The notes under the pieces: generated by a model
The model's database searches: none
Told to the model about the DNA's origin: nothing
What the model saw: only the letters and a program-made list of their open reading frames with translations
In this document: one piece after another, positions 36,861 through 45,318 of the stretch
Layout: each line of letters starts with the position of its first letter
Numbering within the stretch: position 1 is the stretch's first letter
Program-made: the position numbers and the translations under genes
Assembly (NCBI GenBank): GCA_011523655.1
Contig: WTGH01000023.1
Coordinates: forward strand, 20,172 to 81,623
DNA: 61,452 nucleotides
From: Rhodospirillaceae bacterium
GTDB lineage: Bacteria > Pseudomonadota > Alphaproteobacteria > Bin65
Reading direction: 5' to 3'

Positions 36861-38273
36861 ATGAACAAGGAAGATATCTGCTACCTGCCGGCGACCGACA
36901 TGGCCAGGGCGGTTCGCGACAAGCAGCTCTCGCCCGTCGAGATTACGGAAGCCGTCCTGGAGCGGCTCGAAGATCTGAACCCCGGGCTCAACGCCTTCTT
37001 CACGGTGACGGCCGACCTCGCGATGGAAGCGGCGCAGCGCGCCGAGGCGGCGGTGGCAGACGGCGCGCCGCTCGGCGCGCTTCATGGCGTCCCGGTGTCG
37101 TTCAAGGATTCCATGATCACCAGGGGCGTGCCGACGACCGTAGGCTCAAAAATATTCGAGCATAACGTTCCCGACGAGAATGCGCCGGTGGTGGAACGGA
37201 TCCTGTCCGCGGGGGCGATCATGCTCGGCAAGACCACCATGCCTGAGTTCGCCTGGAAGGCGATGACCGATTCGCCCCTCCAGGGCGTTACGCGCAATCC
37301 ATGGAATCCCGATTGCACGCCGGGCGGCTCGTCCGGCGGCGCCAGCGCCCAGATCGCGGCCGGCATCGGGCCGCTCGCCATGGGCACGGACGGAGGCGGC
37401 TCGATTCGAATTCCCGCTTCGTTTACGGGGATCTACGGCATCAAACCCAGTTTCGGGAGGATCCCGGTCTATCCGTCGAGCGCCTTCGACGCGCTGTCCC
37501 ACACAGGGCCGATGACCCGCACCGTGGCGGACGCGGCGCTGGCGCTCGGCGTCGCCGGTGGGCCCCACCCGGCCGACCGACTGTCGCTCGAAGGCGCGGC
37601 CGCCGACCAAACCGAAGCGCTCAAGGCGGGCATTGCAGGGTTGCGCGTCTGCTGGAGCCCGGACCTCGGCCATGCGACGGTCGACCCGCAGGTCGCGGAC
37701 CTGACATCCGCGGCAGCGCAGGTATTCGCCGAGCTTGGGTGCCATGTCGAAGAGGCGACGCCGGACTTTGGAAATTACGCAGAGGTTTACCGGACTTTCT
37801 TCAGGACCGGCGTCGCGACTTCCATCGCGGGGTTCCTGGACGAATGGGGGGCCGAGATGGATCCCGGACTGGTGAACATCGGCCGGGCCGGGCTGGGGTT
37901 GAGCGCGGTCGATGTCGGCAGGGCCCAGGTCGAGCGCCACCGGCTCTACGATCGTGTGCGGCGTTTCTTCGAAGAATTCGACCTTCTGCTGACGCCGACG
38001 GTGGCCGTGCCGCCGTTCCGAGCCGGCGCGCCCTCGCCCGAGCCCGAGCACGGTCGTGGCGAAGACTGGATCGCCTGGGCGCCGTTCAGCTTTCCATTCA
38101 ACATGACCCAGGTCCCGGCCGCGTCGGTCCCGGCCGGCTTTACCGCCGGGGGCCTTCCCGTCGGACTTCAGATCGTCGGTCCGCGCCTGGCGGACCTGAG
38201 GGTGCTGCAGGCGTCTGCGGCCTACGAGGAGGCCCGGCCCTGGACGCAGCGCCGCCCGGATATCGGGGGCTGA
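36861..38273 (+). CDS. amidase (amidase-signature family)
   Basis: 470 residues from the ATG at 36861 (GGAGATC upstream). The catalytic triad is visible: Lys82 in VSFKDSM, the cis-Ser in TPGGSSGGASA (157/158) and the nucleophile Ser181 in GTDGGGSIRIPAS. It hydrolyses a carboxamide to acid and ammonia, or acts on an N-acyl compound. It sits directly behind the transporter genes, so the imported substrate, or a product of the flavin monooxygenase, may be an amide or lactam. Confidence 0.9.
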   Translation: MNKEDICYLPATDMARAVRDKQLSPVEITEAVLERLEDLNPGLNAFFTVTADLAMEAAQRAEAAVADGAPLGALHGVPVSFKDSMITRGVPTTVGSKIFEHNVPDENAPVVERILSAGAIMLGKTTMPEFAWKAMTDSPLQGVTRNPWNPDCTPGGSSGGASAQIAAGIGPLAMGTDGGGSIRIPASFTGIYGIKPSFGRIPVYPSSAFDALSHTGPMTRTVADAALALGVAGGPHPADRLSLEGAAADQTEALKAGIAGLRVCWSPDLGHATVDPQVADLTSAAAQVFAELGCHVEEATPDFGNYAEVYRTFFRTGVATSIAGFLDEWGAEMDPGLVNIGRAGLGLSAVDVGRAQVERHRLYDRVRRFFEEFDLLLTPTVAVPPFRAGAPSPEPEHGRGEDWIAWAPFSFPFNMTQVPAASVPAGFTAGGLPVGLQIVGPRLADLRVLQASAAYEEARPWTQRRPDIGG

Positions 38274-38318
38274 GCGGGACCGTCGACCGCCGCGGACTTC
38301 AGAATCGGGGAACATGCG

Positions 38319-38783
38319 ATGAGCTTCGAACAGAAACTGTCGGCCGCCGGTATCGAGCTGCCTTCGCCAGCCGCACCCTTTGCCAACTATGTGCCCTTCG
38401 TGCGCGAGGGCAATCTGGTGTTCATCGCCGGCCAGGGACCGATCGGCCTCGATGGTAAGATAGCCTATGTCGGCAGGGTCGGGAGCGATCTCACCGAAGA
38501 GGAAGGGTACCGGTCCGCCCGCAGCTGCGGCCTCAATTGCCTTGCCCAGGTCCGCGCGGCGCTCGGCACGCTGGATGCCGTGAAACGCATCGTCAGTCTG
38601 CGCGGCTTCGTCAATTCGGCGGAGGATTTCTTCAACCAGGCCCAGGTCGTCAACGGCGCGTCCGATTTGATGGTCGAAGTGTTCGGCGACGCCGGCCGTC
38701 ACGCCCGGGCCGCGGTTGGTACAAGCGTCCTGCCCATGAATATCGCAACCGAGGTCGAACTGATTGTGGCGGCAAAGGACTAG
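38319..38783 (+). CDS. RidA/YjgF-family protein
   Basis: 154 residues with the family pattern YVPFVREGNLVFIAGQGPI, then ARSCGLNCLAQVRAALGTLDAVKRIVSL and GRHARAAVGTSVLPMNIATEVELI. The Arg in HARAAVG is the family's substrate-binding Arg. RidA proteins hydrolyse reactive enamines/imines; the RutC member assists uracil ring catabolism. It follows the amidase by 45 bp. Confidence 0.9.
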   Translation: MSFEQKLSAAGIELPSPAAPFANYVPFVREGNLVFIAGQGPIGLDGKIAYVGRVGSDLTEEEGYRSARSCGLNCLAQVRAALGTLDAVKRIVSLRGFVNSAEDFFNQAQVVNGASDLMVEVFGDAGRHARAAVGTSVLPMNIATEVELIVAAKD

Positions 38784-38852
38784 AATACGCGACCGCCCCG
38801 CCACAATTCGGGTGAACCGCGGCACGCGTCGGAATGCCGGGAACTTCGTGGG

Positions 38853-39278
38853 CTAACCGTCCAGCAGGTATGGCGTCATGGCTTCGCGGAAATCGTCCGG
38901 CAGCGCGGTTGCCCGCCTGGTCGCCAGGGTGATACTCGCCGAGACGAGCTTCAGGTGGAACGAGGGGCCGCCCGCAGGCAGCTTCGACGCGTCGATCTTC
39001 CAGGCGATCGAACTCCTGCCGAGACGTTCGATGGCGACATCGAGGCAAAGCCTGTCGCTGAGCCAGGCGTAATCGACATAGTCGCAGCTCGCGTGAACCA
39101 TCGGCGCGCCCAGGCCGCGGCCGTCCTGAAGATCCCTGAAGGTGATGCCGACAACGTCCCGGTAGAAGGCTTCCATGGCCTCGATGCCGAGCGCGAAGGC
39201 GCTTACCGAGAACATCGTGCCGGCAGGATCCGTGTCGCCCCACATGATCGTCCGCTCGTATCGATAGGTTCTGCTCAT
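38853..39278 (-). CDS. acyl-CoA thioesterase (4HBT type)
   Basis: 141 residues from the ATG at 39278 (GGAGG upstream). The hot-dog signature is TIMWGDTDPAGTMF, with the catalytic Asp of the 4-hydroxybenzoyl-CoA thioesterase family, followed by LGIEAMEAFYRDVVGI and LDVAIERLGRSSIAWKI. It hydrolyses an acyl- or aryl-CoA. It lies convergent to the amidase-ridA genes. Confidence 0.85.
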   Translation of the reverse strand: MSRTYRYERTIMWGDTDPAGTMFSVSAFALGIEAMEAFYRDVVGITFRDLQDGRGLGAPMVHASCDYVDYAWLSDRLCLDVAIERLGRSSIAWKIDASKLPAGGPSFHLKLVSASITLATRRATALPDDFREAMTPYLLDG

Positions 39279-39654
39279 CGGCACTCGATCCTCCGGGTCG
39301 CTGCCGCAGCGGTTCGGATCAGCGGCCATTGACTGGGGTAGTGACTTCACTCACAATGGCTGAGCGCTCTTTCACGTCTGCTTTTCAAAGTATCGAATAA
39401 TTTGGGAGAGCACAATGTTTGCGACTGGTGGTGCTATGGTTTGAATAACCAAATTTCGGGTGCCTCAGAATTCATGGGGCCGACATCGGGGAATTTACCG
39501 CCTTGTACACCGCTCTCGGTATGGCGCTTGTCTCGTTGCGATTCTCGCCGGTTTGGGGGCTTCGGACTAACTTTTTATTTTAGATGCGCTGTCTACTTCC
39601 AGGCTGTTTATCCGGAGAAAGCCGGATTAATTTTCTTGGGACAAGGAGAAAAAT
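39279..39654. other. AT-richer leader region of the second monooxygenase
   Basis: 376 bp without a recognised gene. A 9-codon frame with a good ribosome site (GGGAG, then ATG at 39415, stop at 39442-39444) lies about 210 bp before the monooxygenase and could be a leader peptide. GGACAAGGAG sits just before the monooxygenase ATG. The stretch is markedly lower in GC than the genes on its left. Confidence 0.4.
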
Positions 39655-40836
39655 ATGCGATTTATGTACCTTTCGGAAGGCGATGCCGCTTGCGGGCAGA
39701 CGCACCAGGCGCGGTATTGGGAACTGGTCGAACAGGTCATTCACGCCGAGAAATGGGGCTTCGATTTGTTTGGCGTTTCGGAGCAACACATGGCCGTGGG
39801 CGCCGCGACGACGGCATCGCCGGAGGTGTTGTACGGCTATCTTTACGGCAAGACGAGCCGCATCCGGTTCCGGCATGCGATCTCGCTGATTCCGGTCAAT
39901 CATCCCCTGAAGGTCGCGGCCAACGTCGCCGTCTCCGACATTTTGTCCAACGGTCGAATCGAACTTGGCATCGGGCGCGGCAACACCACGCTTTCGCTGC
40001 GGGCGTTCGAAGTCGACCTCAGCACCAATCGGGACAAAGCGCTCGAAGGCATTGAGATTTTGAAAAAGGCCTTCACCGAAGACCCTTTCATGCATTATGG
40101 CGAGCATTACAAGATTCCGCCGCGTTCGCTTGTTCCCAAGCCGATCCAGAAACCGCATCCGAACATCTACATGGCGTCCTCGAGCGTCGACAGCCACCTT
40201 CACTGTGCGGAACTGGGAATCGGTACTCTTTCTTTGTCGAATTTTCTTGGCTGGGAGTTCCTTGAAGAAAATATTGCCAGCTATCGTAAGGGCATGAAGA
40301 AAACCCGCGCCAAAGGCGGGCATGTGAATGAATCTGTCGGCGTTCTCATTCACGCTTATTGCGACGAGACGGACGAATTAGCACGCGAAATTGGCGGAGA
40401 GGCCAACCTGGAATATGTGCACGTCGCCTATACGGGCTATCCGCGCTTGGCGAAGATGAACGAATCCTACCAGTATATGGGTGCGCTCGCCAAAGTCGGC
40501 GAGAAAATAAACAACATCGACTATTTCATCAATGACTCGGCGGCGGCGGTTATCGGCTCGCCGGAAAGCTGCATCAGGCAGATCGAACAGTTCCGGAAGG
40601 CCGGCGCGGACGAAGTGCTGCTTCGGATCGACAGCGTTCCGCACGACAAGATCATGAAGTCGATCGAATATTTCGGACGCTATGTGATCCCGCATTTCAA
40701 GCATCCCGAAAATATCGTGCGGCAGCCCCAGGAAGTACTCGACGACATTCGCGCGATGCGTGAGCAGGCCAAGCAGCAGGGGGTATACGTCGAGTTGCCG
40801 AAAAAGCCGGCCCGGTCGGCCCCGGCGGCGAGCTAG
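39655..40836 (+). CDS. LLM-class flavin-dependent monooxygenase (copy 2)
   Basis: 393 residues, paralogue of the gene at 27376-28554. Long stretches match exactly (HAEKWGFDLFGVSEQH, FRHAISLIPVNHPLK), with changes concentrated in residues 170-215 (NFLGWEFLEENIASYRKGMK), a region that may shape the substrate pocket. Its codons are more AT-rich than those of copy 1 and of most neighbours, suggesting acquisition from a relative or older divergence, not a fresh duplication. AAGGAGAAAAAT precedes the ATG. Confidence 0.9.
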   Translation: MRFMYLSEGDAACGQTHQARYWELVEQVIHAEKWGFDLFGVSEQHMAVGAATTASPEVLYGYLYGKTSRIRFRHAISLIPVNHPLKVAANVAVSDILSNGRIELGIGRGNTTLSLRAFEVDLSTNRDKALEGIEILKKAFTEDPFMHYGEHYKIPPRSLVPKPIQKPHPNIYMASSSVDSHLHCAELGIGTLSLSNFLGWEFLEENIASYRKGMKKTRAKGGHVNESVGVLIHAYCDETDELAREIGGEANLEYVHVAYTGYPRLAKMNESYQYMGALAKVGEKINNIDYFINDSAAAVIGSPESCIRQIEQFRKAGADEVLLRIDSVPHDKIMKSIEYFGRYVIPHFKHPENIVRQPQEVLDDIRAMREQAKQQGVYVELPKKPARSAPAAS

Positions 40837-40962
40837 AGCGTCGCCCATGGGCGATCCCGCAACCGTCGAAGCCGCCGGATTCCCGTATGAGCAGGCGGCG
40901 ACCGGCGGGCGCCGGGCGCGCAACGCCGGCGGCAGGCCGGCGGCCTGCCAGGGACTCTGCGC

Positions 40963-41907
40963 ATGAATCCGCCGGAAAAGCTCGACTATGTAAAGCGCAG
41001 CGACCGCATCCGCGTGAGTGTCGGAGATCTCGATCAGCGCCGGAATCTGAAAATCCGCGCCTTTGTCCAGCTGGTGCTCAGGCCGGTTTTCGACGATCTC
41101 GAGCCAAAATTCGGGTTCAGAGAAATGGGCGTCCGGGGAGTGGCACCGGGTCAGTACTTCCAGGATTTTCAAAACTTTCCCCGTCCGCATGGATACGGCA
41201 GCGTCTTCGAAAGGGCGCATCGCATTGGTCTCAACCGGTGCATCACCCACAAGGCGGACGGCGACGGCCGCGAGCCGCAGCGTCTCGAACGTCTGATCCT
41301 CGAGACCCGCGCCGAATTTCACGCCCAGGAAGCCTTAGGCGGGGCGTCTTCTGTCGGTTTCGAACCGCCCCTTGGAGACACCGTCCTGACGGGCCGGGGC
41401 CGGGTCCTGCACATCCTGACCCGCCCTGCGGCGCCGCCCGGACAGCGGCAGGTGCGCGACGTGCCGGAAGAGCTCCGGTTCCTCAACGTGCATGATTTCG
41501 AGGAGCCGTTTCCGACCGTCGAATTGCTGCAGCACGTCGACGACGAATTCGAGGAAATGGACCTGGGCGGCGCTGACGGGCCGGTCGGCATCTGGGGATT
41601 GCCGAATTCCGACGTCTTCCAGCACGTCAACGCCCTCGAGTACATTTTCGGGATGGAAAACCGCATGACCGCCCTGCTCGCCGCGGCAGGGCTGCCGCTG
41701 GAGCGCTTCGTCGCCAAGCGATCGCAGGTGATTTTCCGCAAGCCGAGTTTTGTCGGCGAAAGATTTACGGTGCGCTGCAGGTTGTTCCGGCGCGCCGACG
41801 ATTTCATTGCACTGGGCTCGTTCCACAAAATTGATCCGGGCGGGGCCAGGGACGAACGCCCCTCGGTCGCTCTTCGCCTCGAAGTGGGAATGGCGATGAG
41901 CAGTTAG
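40963..41907 (+). CDS. uncharacterised protein, probable double hot-dog fold
   Basis: 314 residues, not recognised by name. It appears to have two halves. The first contains FVQLVLRPVFDDLEPKFGFR and GVAPGQYFQDFQNF. The second contains VFQHVNALEYIFGMENRMTALL, with HVNALEY in the position of the hot-dog H-x-N-x-x-Y pattern, and then KRSQVIFRKPSFVGERFTVR. The layout resembles acyl-ACP/acyl-CoA thioesterases with tandem hot-dog domains. It lies 126 bp after the second monooxygenase on the same strand and before the broken MaoC-type gene, suggesting a role on CoA or ACP thioesters of the pathway. Confidence 0.6.
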   Translation: MNPPEKLDYVKRSDRIRVSVGDLDQRRNLKIRAFVQLVLRPVFDDLEPKFGFREMGVRGVAPGQYFQDFQNFPRPHGYGSVFERAHRIGLNRCITHKADGDGREPQRLERLILETRAEFHAQEALGGASSVGFEPPLGDTVLTGRGRVLHILTRPAAPPGQRQVRDVPEELRFLNVHDFEEPFPTVELLQHVDDEFEEMDLGGADGPVGIWGLPNSDVFQHVNALEYIFGMENRMTALLAAAGLPLERFVAKRSQVIFRKPSFVGERFTVRCRLFRRADDFIALGSFHKIDPGGARDERPSVALRLEVGMAMSS

Positions 41908-42087
41908 TCCGAAGCGGCCGCGGGATCGTCGCGCCGTGTTATCGGCGTTCAGGCGATTGTGAGCGCGGCCCTTCTATCCACCGCTGTCCGATATTCCAGG
42001 TCCGGCGCAGTGCGCCAGTAACCGGCCGATTGGCGCGAACGGTCCGGCATGCGAAGATACGGACGGGCAAAAGAGGAATTTGGCGGC

Positions 42088-43011
42088 ATGAGCGGCGACA
42101 TGGATTTCAGTGCCTGGGTCGGCAGGTCCGAGACCGAGCACGGCGTCGCATCGGCCTATGCGGCGGACTATTTTACGGCGACGCTGGACCGCGACGACCC
42201 GCCGTTTGCGGACGGCAACCCGCTGTCGCCGGCCTGGCACTAATTCTATTTCTACGAGATCGTGCCGCTGGCCGCGACCGGCCCGGACGGCCACCTGGCC
42301 AAGGGCCTCTTCATGCCGCCGCTGCCGTTCCCGCGCCGCCTGTGGGCTGGCTCCAGGATGACCTTCGCGTCGCCAATCCGGATCGGCGAGCGGGTGCGCA
42401 AAGTCAACACGATCTCCGATATCCGCGTCAAGGAAGGCCGGTCCGGTCCGATGGGCTTCGTGACCATGACGCAGGACGTGTTCGGCGCCGACGACCGGCT
42501 GACCACAAGGGAAGAGCGCACGCAGGTCTATTGCGAGGTCGCGGATCCCGACGCGCCGAAACCGAAACCACGGCCGGTGCCGGCCGATCCGGCGTGGAGC
42601 CGAACGGTGCATCCCACCCCGGTTCTGCTGTTCCGCTATTCCGCGCTGACCATGAACTGCCACCGCATCCATTACGACCTGGACTATGCGCGCGACGTCG
42701 AAGGCTGTCCCGGATTGCTGGTGCACGGCCCGCTCACGATGACGCTCAAGCTGGATCTGTTCAGGCGCGAAATGCCGGACGCGTGGATCGAGTCGTTCGA
42801 TCTGCGGGTGGTCGCGCCGGTCTATGACACGATGGATTTTTCGGTCCACGGCGCGCCCGGTGACGAGCCGGGACGATGCAGGTTGTGGGCGATGAGCGAC
42901 CTCCTTCGGGACCCTGCGGGACGCCCGATACCGGCTGGCCTCCGCCTCCTGGCGAAGCCGGCAAACGAGCGCCCCGAGCGAAGCGGGGGCGAGAGGCCGG
43001 GACGGCGGTAA
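42088..43011 (+). pseudogene. MaoC-N / FAS1-like dehydratase gene with one in-frame stop
   Basis: The frame starts MSGDMDFSAWVGRSETEHGV and would continue for about 307 residues, but a TAA at 42241-42243 follows PLSPAWH. The same frame then goes on as FYFYEIVPLAATGPDGHLAK, MPPLPFPRRLWAGSRMTF and a second half with HRIHYDLDYARDVEGCPGLL, all typical of mesaconyl-C4-CoA hydratase-like double hot-dog proteins. In homologues this position is usually Trp (HW-x-YF). Nothing else is broken, so this is a recent nonsense mutation, a sequencing error, or recoding. An internal ATG at 42262 could not rebuild the first domain. Confidence 0.75.
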
Positions 43012-43023
43012 GCCGGCCGAGCG

Positions 43024-43281
43024 CTACCGCTCGAGGGTGCGGAAGGTGGCGGAGAGGCGCGTCGCGGCCTGGCCGGCGGTGTCGGCGCGGTCGATGCCGT
43101 GCATCCAGTCCTGGCGCGCCGCGCCCGCGAGGACCAGTACCGAGCTGCGGGGCAGCACGGCGACTTCGTTGCCCGGCAGTCCGTCGCGGGCGTAGGGGCG
43201 CACGGAGCGCGGGCGGAAGCGCATCGGCCAGTCGGCGGCGAGCGACAGGGACGCCACGACCGGCCCGTTATGTTGCGCGCA
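43024..43281 (-). pseudogene. AlkB-like 2OG-Fe(II) dioxygenase, C-terminal fragment
   Basis: The minus-strand frame reads GPVVASLSLAADWPMRFRPR, then ARDGLPGNEVAVLPRSSVLV and WMHGID, ending with a region containing ATRLSATFRTLER. WMHGI holds the second iron-binding His and RLSATFRTL the 2-oxoglutarate-binding Arg. The upstream part was cut off by the RIT element. The missing portion with the HxD motif is at about 46710-46830. Confidence 0.75.
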
Positions 43282-43292
43282 ACATAACGGGC
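43263..43292. repeat. 30-bp perfect palindrome at the left end of the RIT element
   Basis: GCCCGTTATGTTGCG is followed at once by its exact reverse complement. It occurs only at this end; the right end lacks it. It carries ATGTTGCG / CGCAACAT, a motif repeated within both long terminal repeats (CATATGTTGCGG, CCGCAACATAAT), so it is a likely recombinase-binding site or an end-joining product. Confidence 0.85.
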
Positions 43293-43376
43293 CTAATGTG
43301 ACGCTCGCTCATATGTTGCGGACACGCCGGCGAGCAACGCTCACCGCCGAGCCAGCCAGAATCACCGCAACATAAT
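43288..43376. repeat. left terminal inverted repeat of RIT element (89 bp)
   Basis: Matches the reverse complement of 46626-46714 with four mismatches, all between the motif CATATGTTGCGG and CTCACCGCCGAGCC. It contains ATGTTGCGG and CCGCAACAT in inverted orientation, probably paired binding sites for the recombinases. Confidence 0.92.
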
Positions 43377-43385
43377 CTTCCTGGG

Positions 43386-44381
43386 TCACAACGAGTTCAG
43401 GAAGGCCATCACCCCTTTGTCCTCCTTCCATGGACGGCTTGGCCCGGGCTCTGCCGCATCGCAAAGCGCGAGCGCTTCCGCCTTCATCGCGAGGTCGATT
43501 TCCGCGTAGACGTTGGTGGTGTCGAGGCTGGCATGGCCGAGCAACGCCCGTATCGTGTTGATGTCCACTTTTGCGCGGACCAGTTCGCAGGCTGCGGTGT
43601 GTCTCAACACGTGAGGAGTGATTTTCTTGCCGGCCAGCGCCGGAACTCGGTCTGCGCAACGCTCAACGAGTCGGTAGACCCCGAATCGGGTGTACGGCTT
43701 TCCGTATCTACTGAGGAACACGGCCTCGTCTGGCTCGCGACCGTCTATGAGCTCGGCCAGTGCGCGCTGCGTGTCGGGCAACAGCGGGCATTGACGCATC
43801 TTCCCGCCCTTACCGTGCAGCGTCACAAGTGCATGGCGACCATCCCGACGCCTGACTTGAACATCTCCCACCTTCAAGCCCGTCGCTTCGGAGACGCGTG
43901 CCCCTACGTGCCGAAGAAAGTGCAGAAGAGCGTATTCAATCCGGCCCCGCTCAGTCGAACGGTCCGGAACATCGAGCATGGCATCTGCTTCGACCGTGCT
44001 CAGCGCCACTATCGCCTGCGGCGCCGCCTTCTTGAAAGGAATGCTGCGGACTCGACCGGACCATCCGATATGCGTGGGATCGCGGCCGCCGACGAACCGG
44101 GCAAAAACACGGACGGCCGTCAACCGTTGGTTTCGTGTCTGCACAGAACAGCCCCGTCCATCCTCAAGGTGAGCGAGGAACTCCAGGACGAGTTCATAGC
44201 TGATGTCCTGGACTCCCAACTTGTAGTCGGGTTTCCTGAGTTTCCCGCACAGGAACGGAACAAACAGCTTGAACGTCGACAGGTAGCTTTCCCACGTGTT
44301 CAGAGCGACATTGCGCTCCGTCACAAGGTATTCCTCGAAGAAGCGTTGCAGCCAAGGGCCCAGAACTTGGTTCTTATTCAC
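43386..44381 (-). CDS. RIT tyrosine recombinase, third gene
   Basis: 331 residues. An N-terminal SAM-like core-binding domain (FFEEYLVTERNVALNTWESYL) is followed by the catalytic domain with Arg in GARVSEATGL, Lys in LHGKGGKMRQCPL, HVLRH, LLGH and the nucleophile Tyr in TTNVYAEID. All R-K-H-R-H-Y residues are present. Its start overlaps the previous gene by 8 bp. It ends about 10 bp from the left terminal repeat. Confidence 0.93.
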   Translation of the reverse strand: MNKNQVLGPWLQRFFEEYLVTERNVALNTWESYLSTFKLFVPFLCGKLRKPDYKLGVQDISYELVLEFLAHLEDGRGCSVQTRNQRLTAVRVFARFVGGRDPTHIGWSGRVRSIPFKKAAPQAIVALSTVEADAMLDVPDRSTERGRIEYALLHFLRHVGARVSEATGLKVGDVQVRRRDGRHALVTLHGKGGKMRQCPLLPDTQRALAELIDGREPDEAVFLSRYGKPYTRFGVYRLVERCADRVPALAGKKITPHVLRHTAACELVRAKVDINTIRALLGHASLDTTNVYAEIDLAMKAEALALCDAAEPGPSRPWKEDKGVMAFLNSL

Positions 44382-45318
44382 TGTTTGCTCCTCCCAGATA
44401 GCGTTCCAACCGCAGCGAGGCTTCCTGAAGCAACTCTGGTGTCATCGACAGATAGACTTGGGTGCTGGCAAGCTTGGAATGTCCAAGATAGGTAGAGAGC
44501 CACGGCAGTAGTTCTTGCACATCAGCGCCCTGTCGATACCAGTCAGTTAGCCTATGAACCGCAAAAGAGTGCCTGAGCGAATGAAGGCACGGGGATTGGA
44601 ATCTGGCGTCCGTGCTGTGGATCCCGGCCACGACCAGCAAGTCTTCAAAGGCTTGTCGAGTGGCTGCTTCGGTTAACGGGGTACCGTCCTTGTTCGCAAG
44701 AAAGGTTGAATCTTGGCCTTCTGGCAGAGAACGTCCTATGCGCTGCGCCTTGTACTCCCGCAGTCCGGCCGCAAGATGGGGTCCGGCTGGAACGAGGCGG
44801 GTTTTGTAGAACTTCGAGTTGCGCACCGTCAGGACAGCGGTCGACAGGTCGACATCCTCCATTGTTAGACTCCGAGCTTCTGAACCCCGCAGACCGGCTC
44901 CGTACAAGAGAAGGAGAAAGGTGCGGAACGTATGCCCATCCAGCTTGTGCGCACGTTGCCGGCTGGACGGTATGGCGTCGAAGAGACGGCGAACTTCCTC
45001 CCGGGAGTAGACGTAGGGCGGCATCGGCGCCGGCGTCTTCGGTTCGTTGTCCGGCAACGGCGACGAGCTGGCGTAGCCGCGGCTCATCGCATAGCGGTAA
45101 AGCCCGTTTAGCGCCGAGTACTTTAGGGAACGGGTTCGTGTGTGCCGACCGTTGCCCAAGAGAAAGCTACGAACCTGTGCGGGCGTGACGTCGTCACAAC
45201 TGATTCCCTCGCCTACCGACTTGAGAAAGCGATTCAGCATGGACTCGCCGTTCCTGAACTTCACACCACTGGCTCGTCGCCAAGCGACGTAATGGTGGAT
45301 TGCATCTCGGAGCTTCAT
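44374..45318 (-). CDS. RIT tyrosine recombinase, second gene
   Basis: 314 residues. Catalytic residues: Arg in GAGLRGSEARSL, the SKFYKTRLVP strand with Lys, LHSLRHSFAVH, YLGHSKLASTQVYLS with the Tyr nucleophile. A longer insert before YLGH (DWYRQGADVQELLPWLST) distinguishes this member. It overlaps the first gene at ATGA (45315-45318) and the third by 8 bp, so the three are translated in series. Confidence 0.93.
   Translation of the reverse strand: MKLRDAIHHYVAWRRASGVKFRNGESMLNRFLKSVGEGISCDDVTPAQVRSFLLGNGRHTRTRSLKYSALNGLYRYAMSRGYASSSPLPDNEPKTPAPMPPYVYSREEVRRLFDAIPSSRQRAHKLDGHTFRTFLLLLYGAGLRGSEARSLTMEDVDLSTAVLTVRNSKFYKTRLVPAGPHLAAGLREYKAQRIGRSLPEGQDSTFLANKDGTPLTEAATRQAFEDLLVVAGIHSTDARFQSPCLHSLRHSFAVHRLTDWYRQGADVQELLPWLSTYLGHSKLASTQVYLSMTPELLQEASLRLERYLGGANSE

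Noticed and set aside
43533..44495. 320-codon plus-strand frame inside the RIT element
   Set aside because: Antisense to an intact recombinase with all catalytic residues; no recognisable domain.
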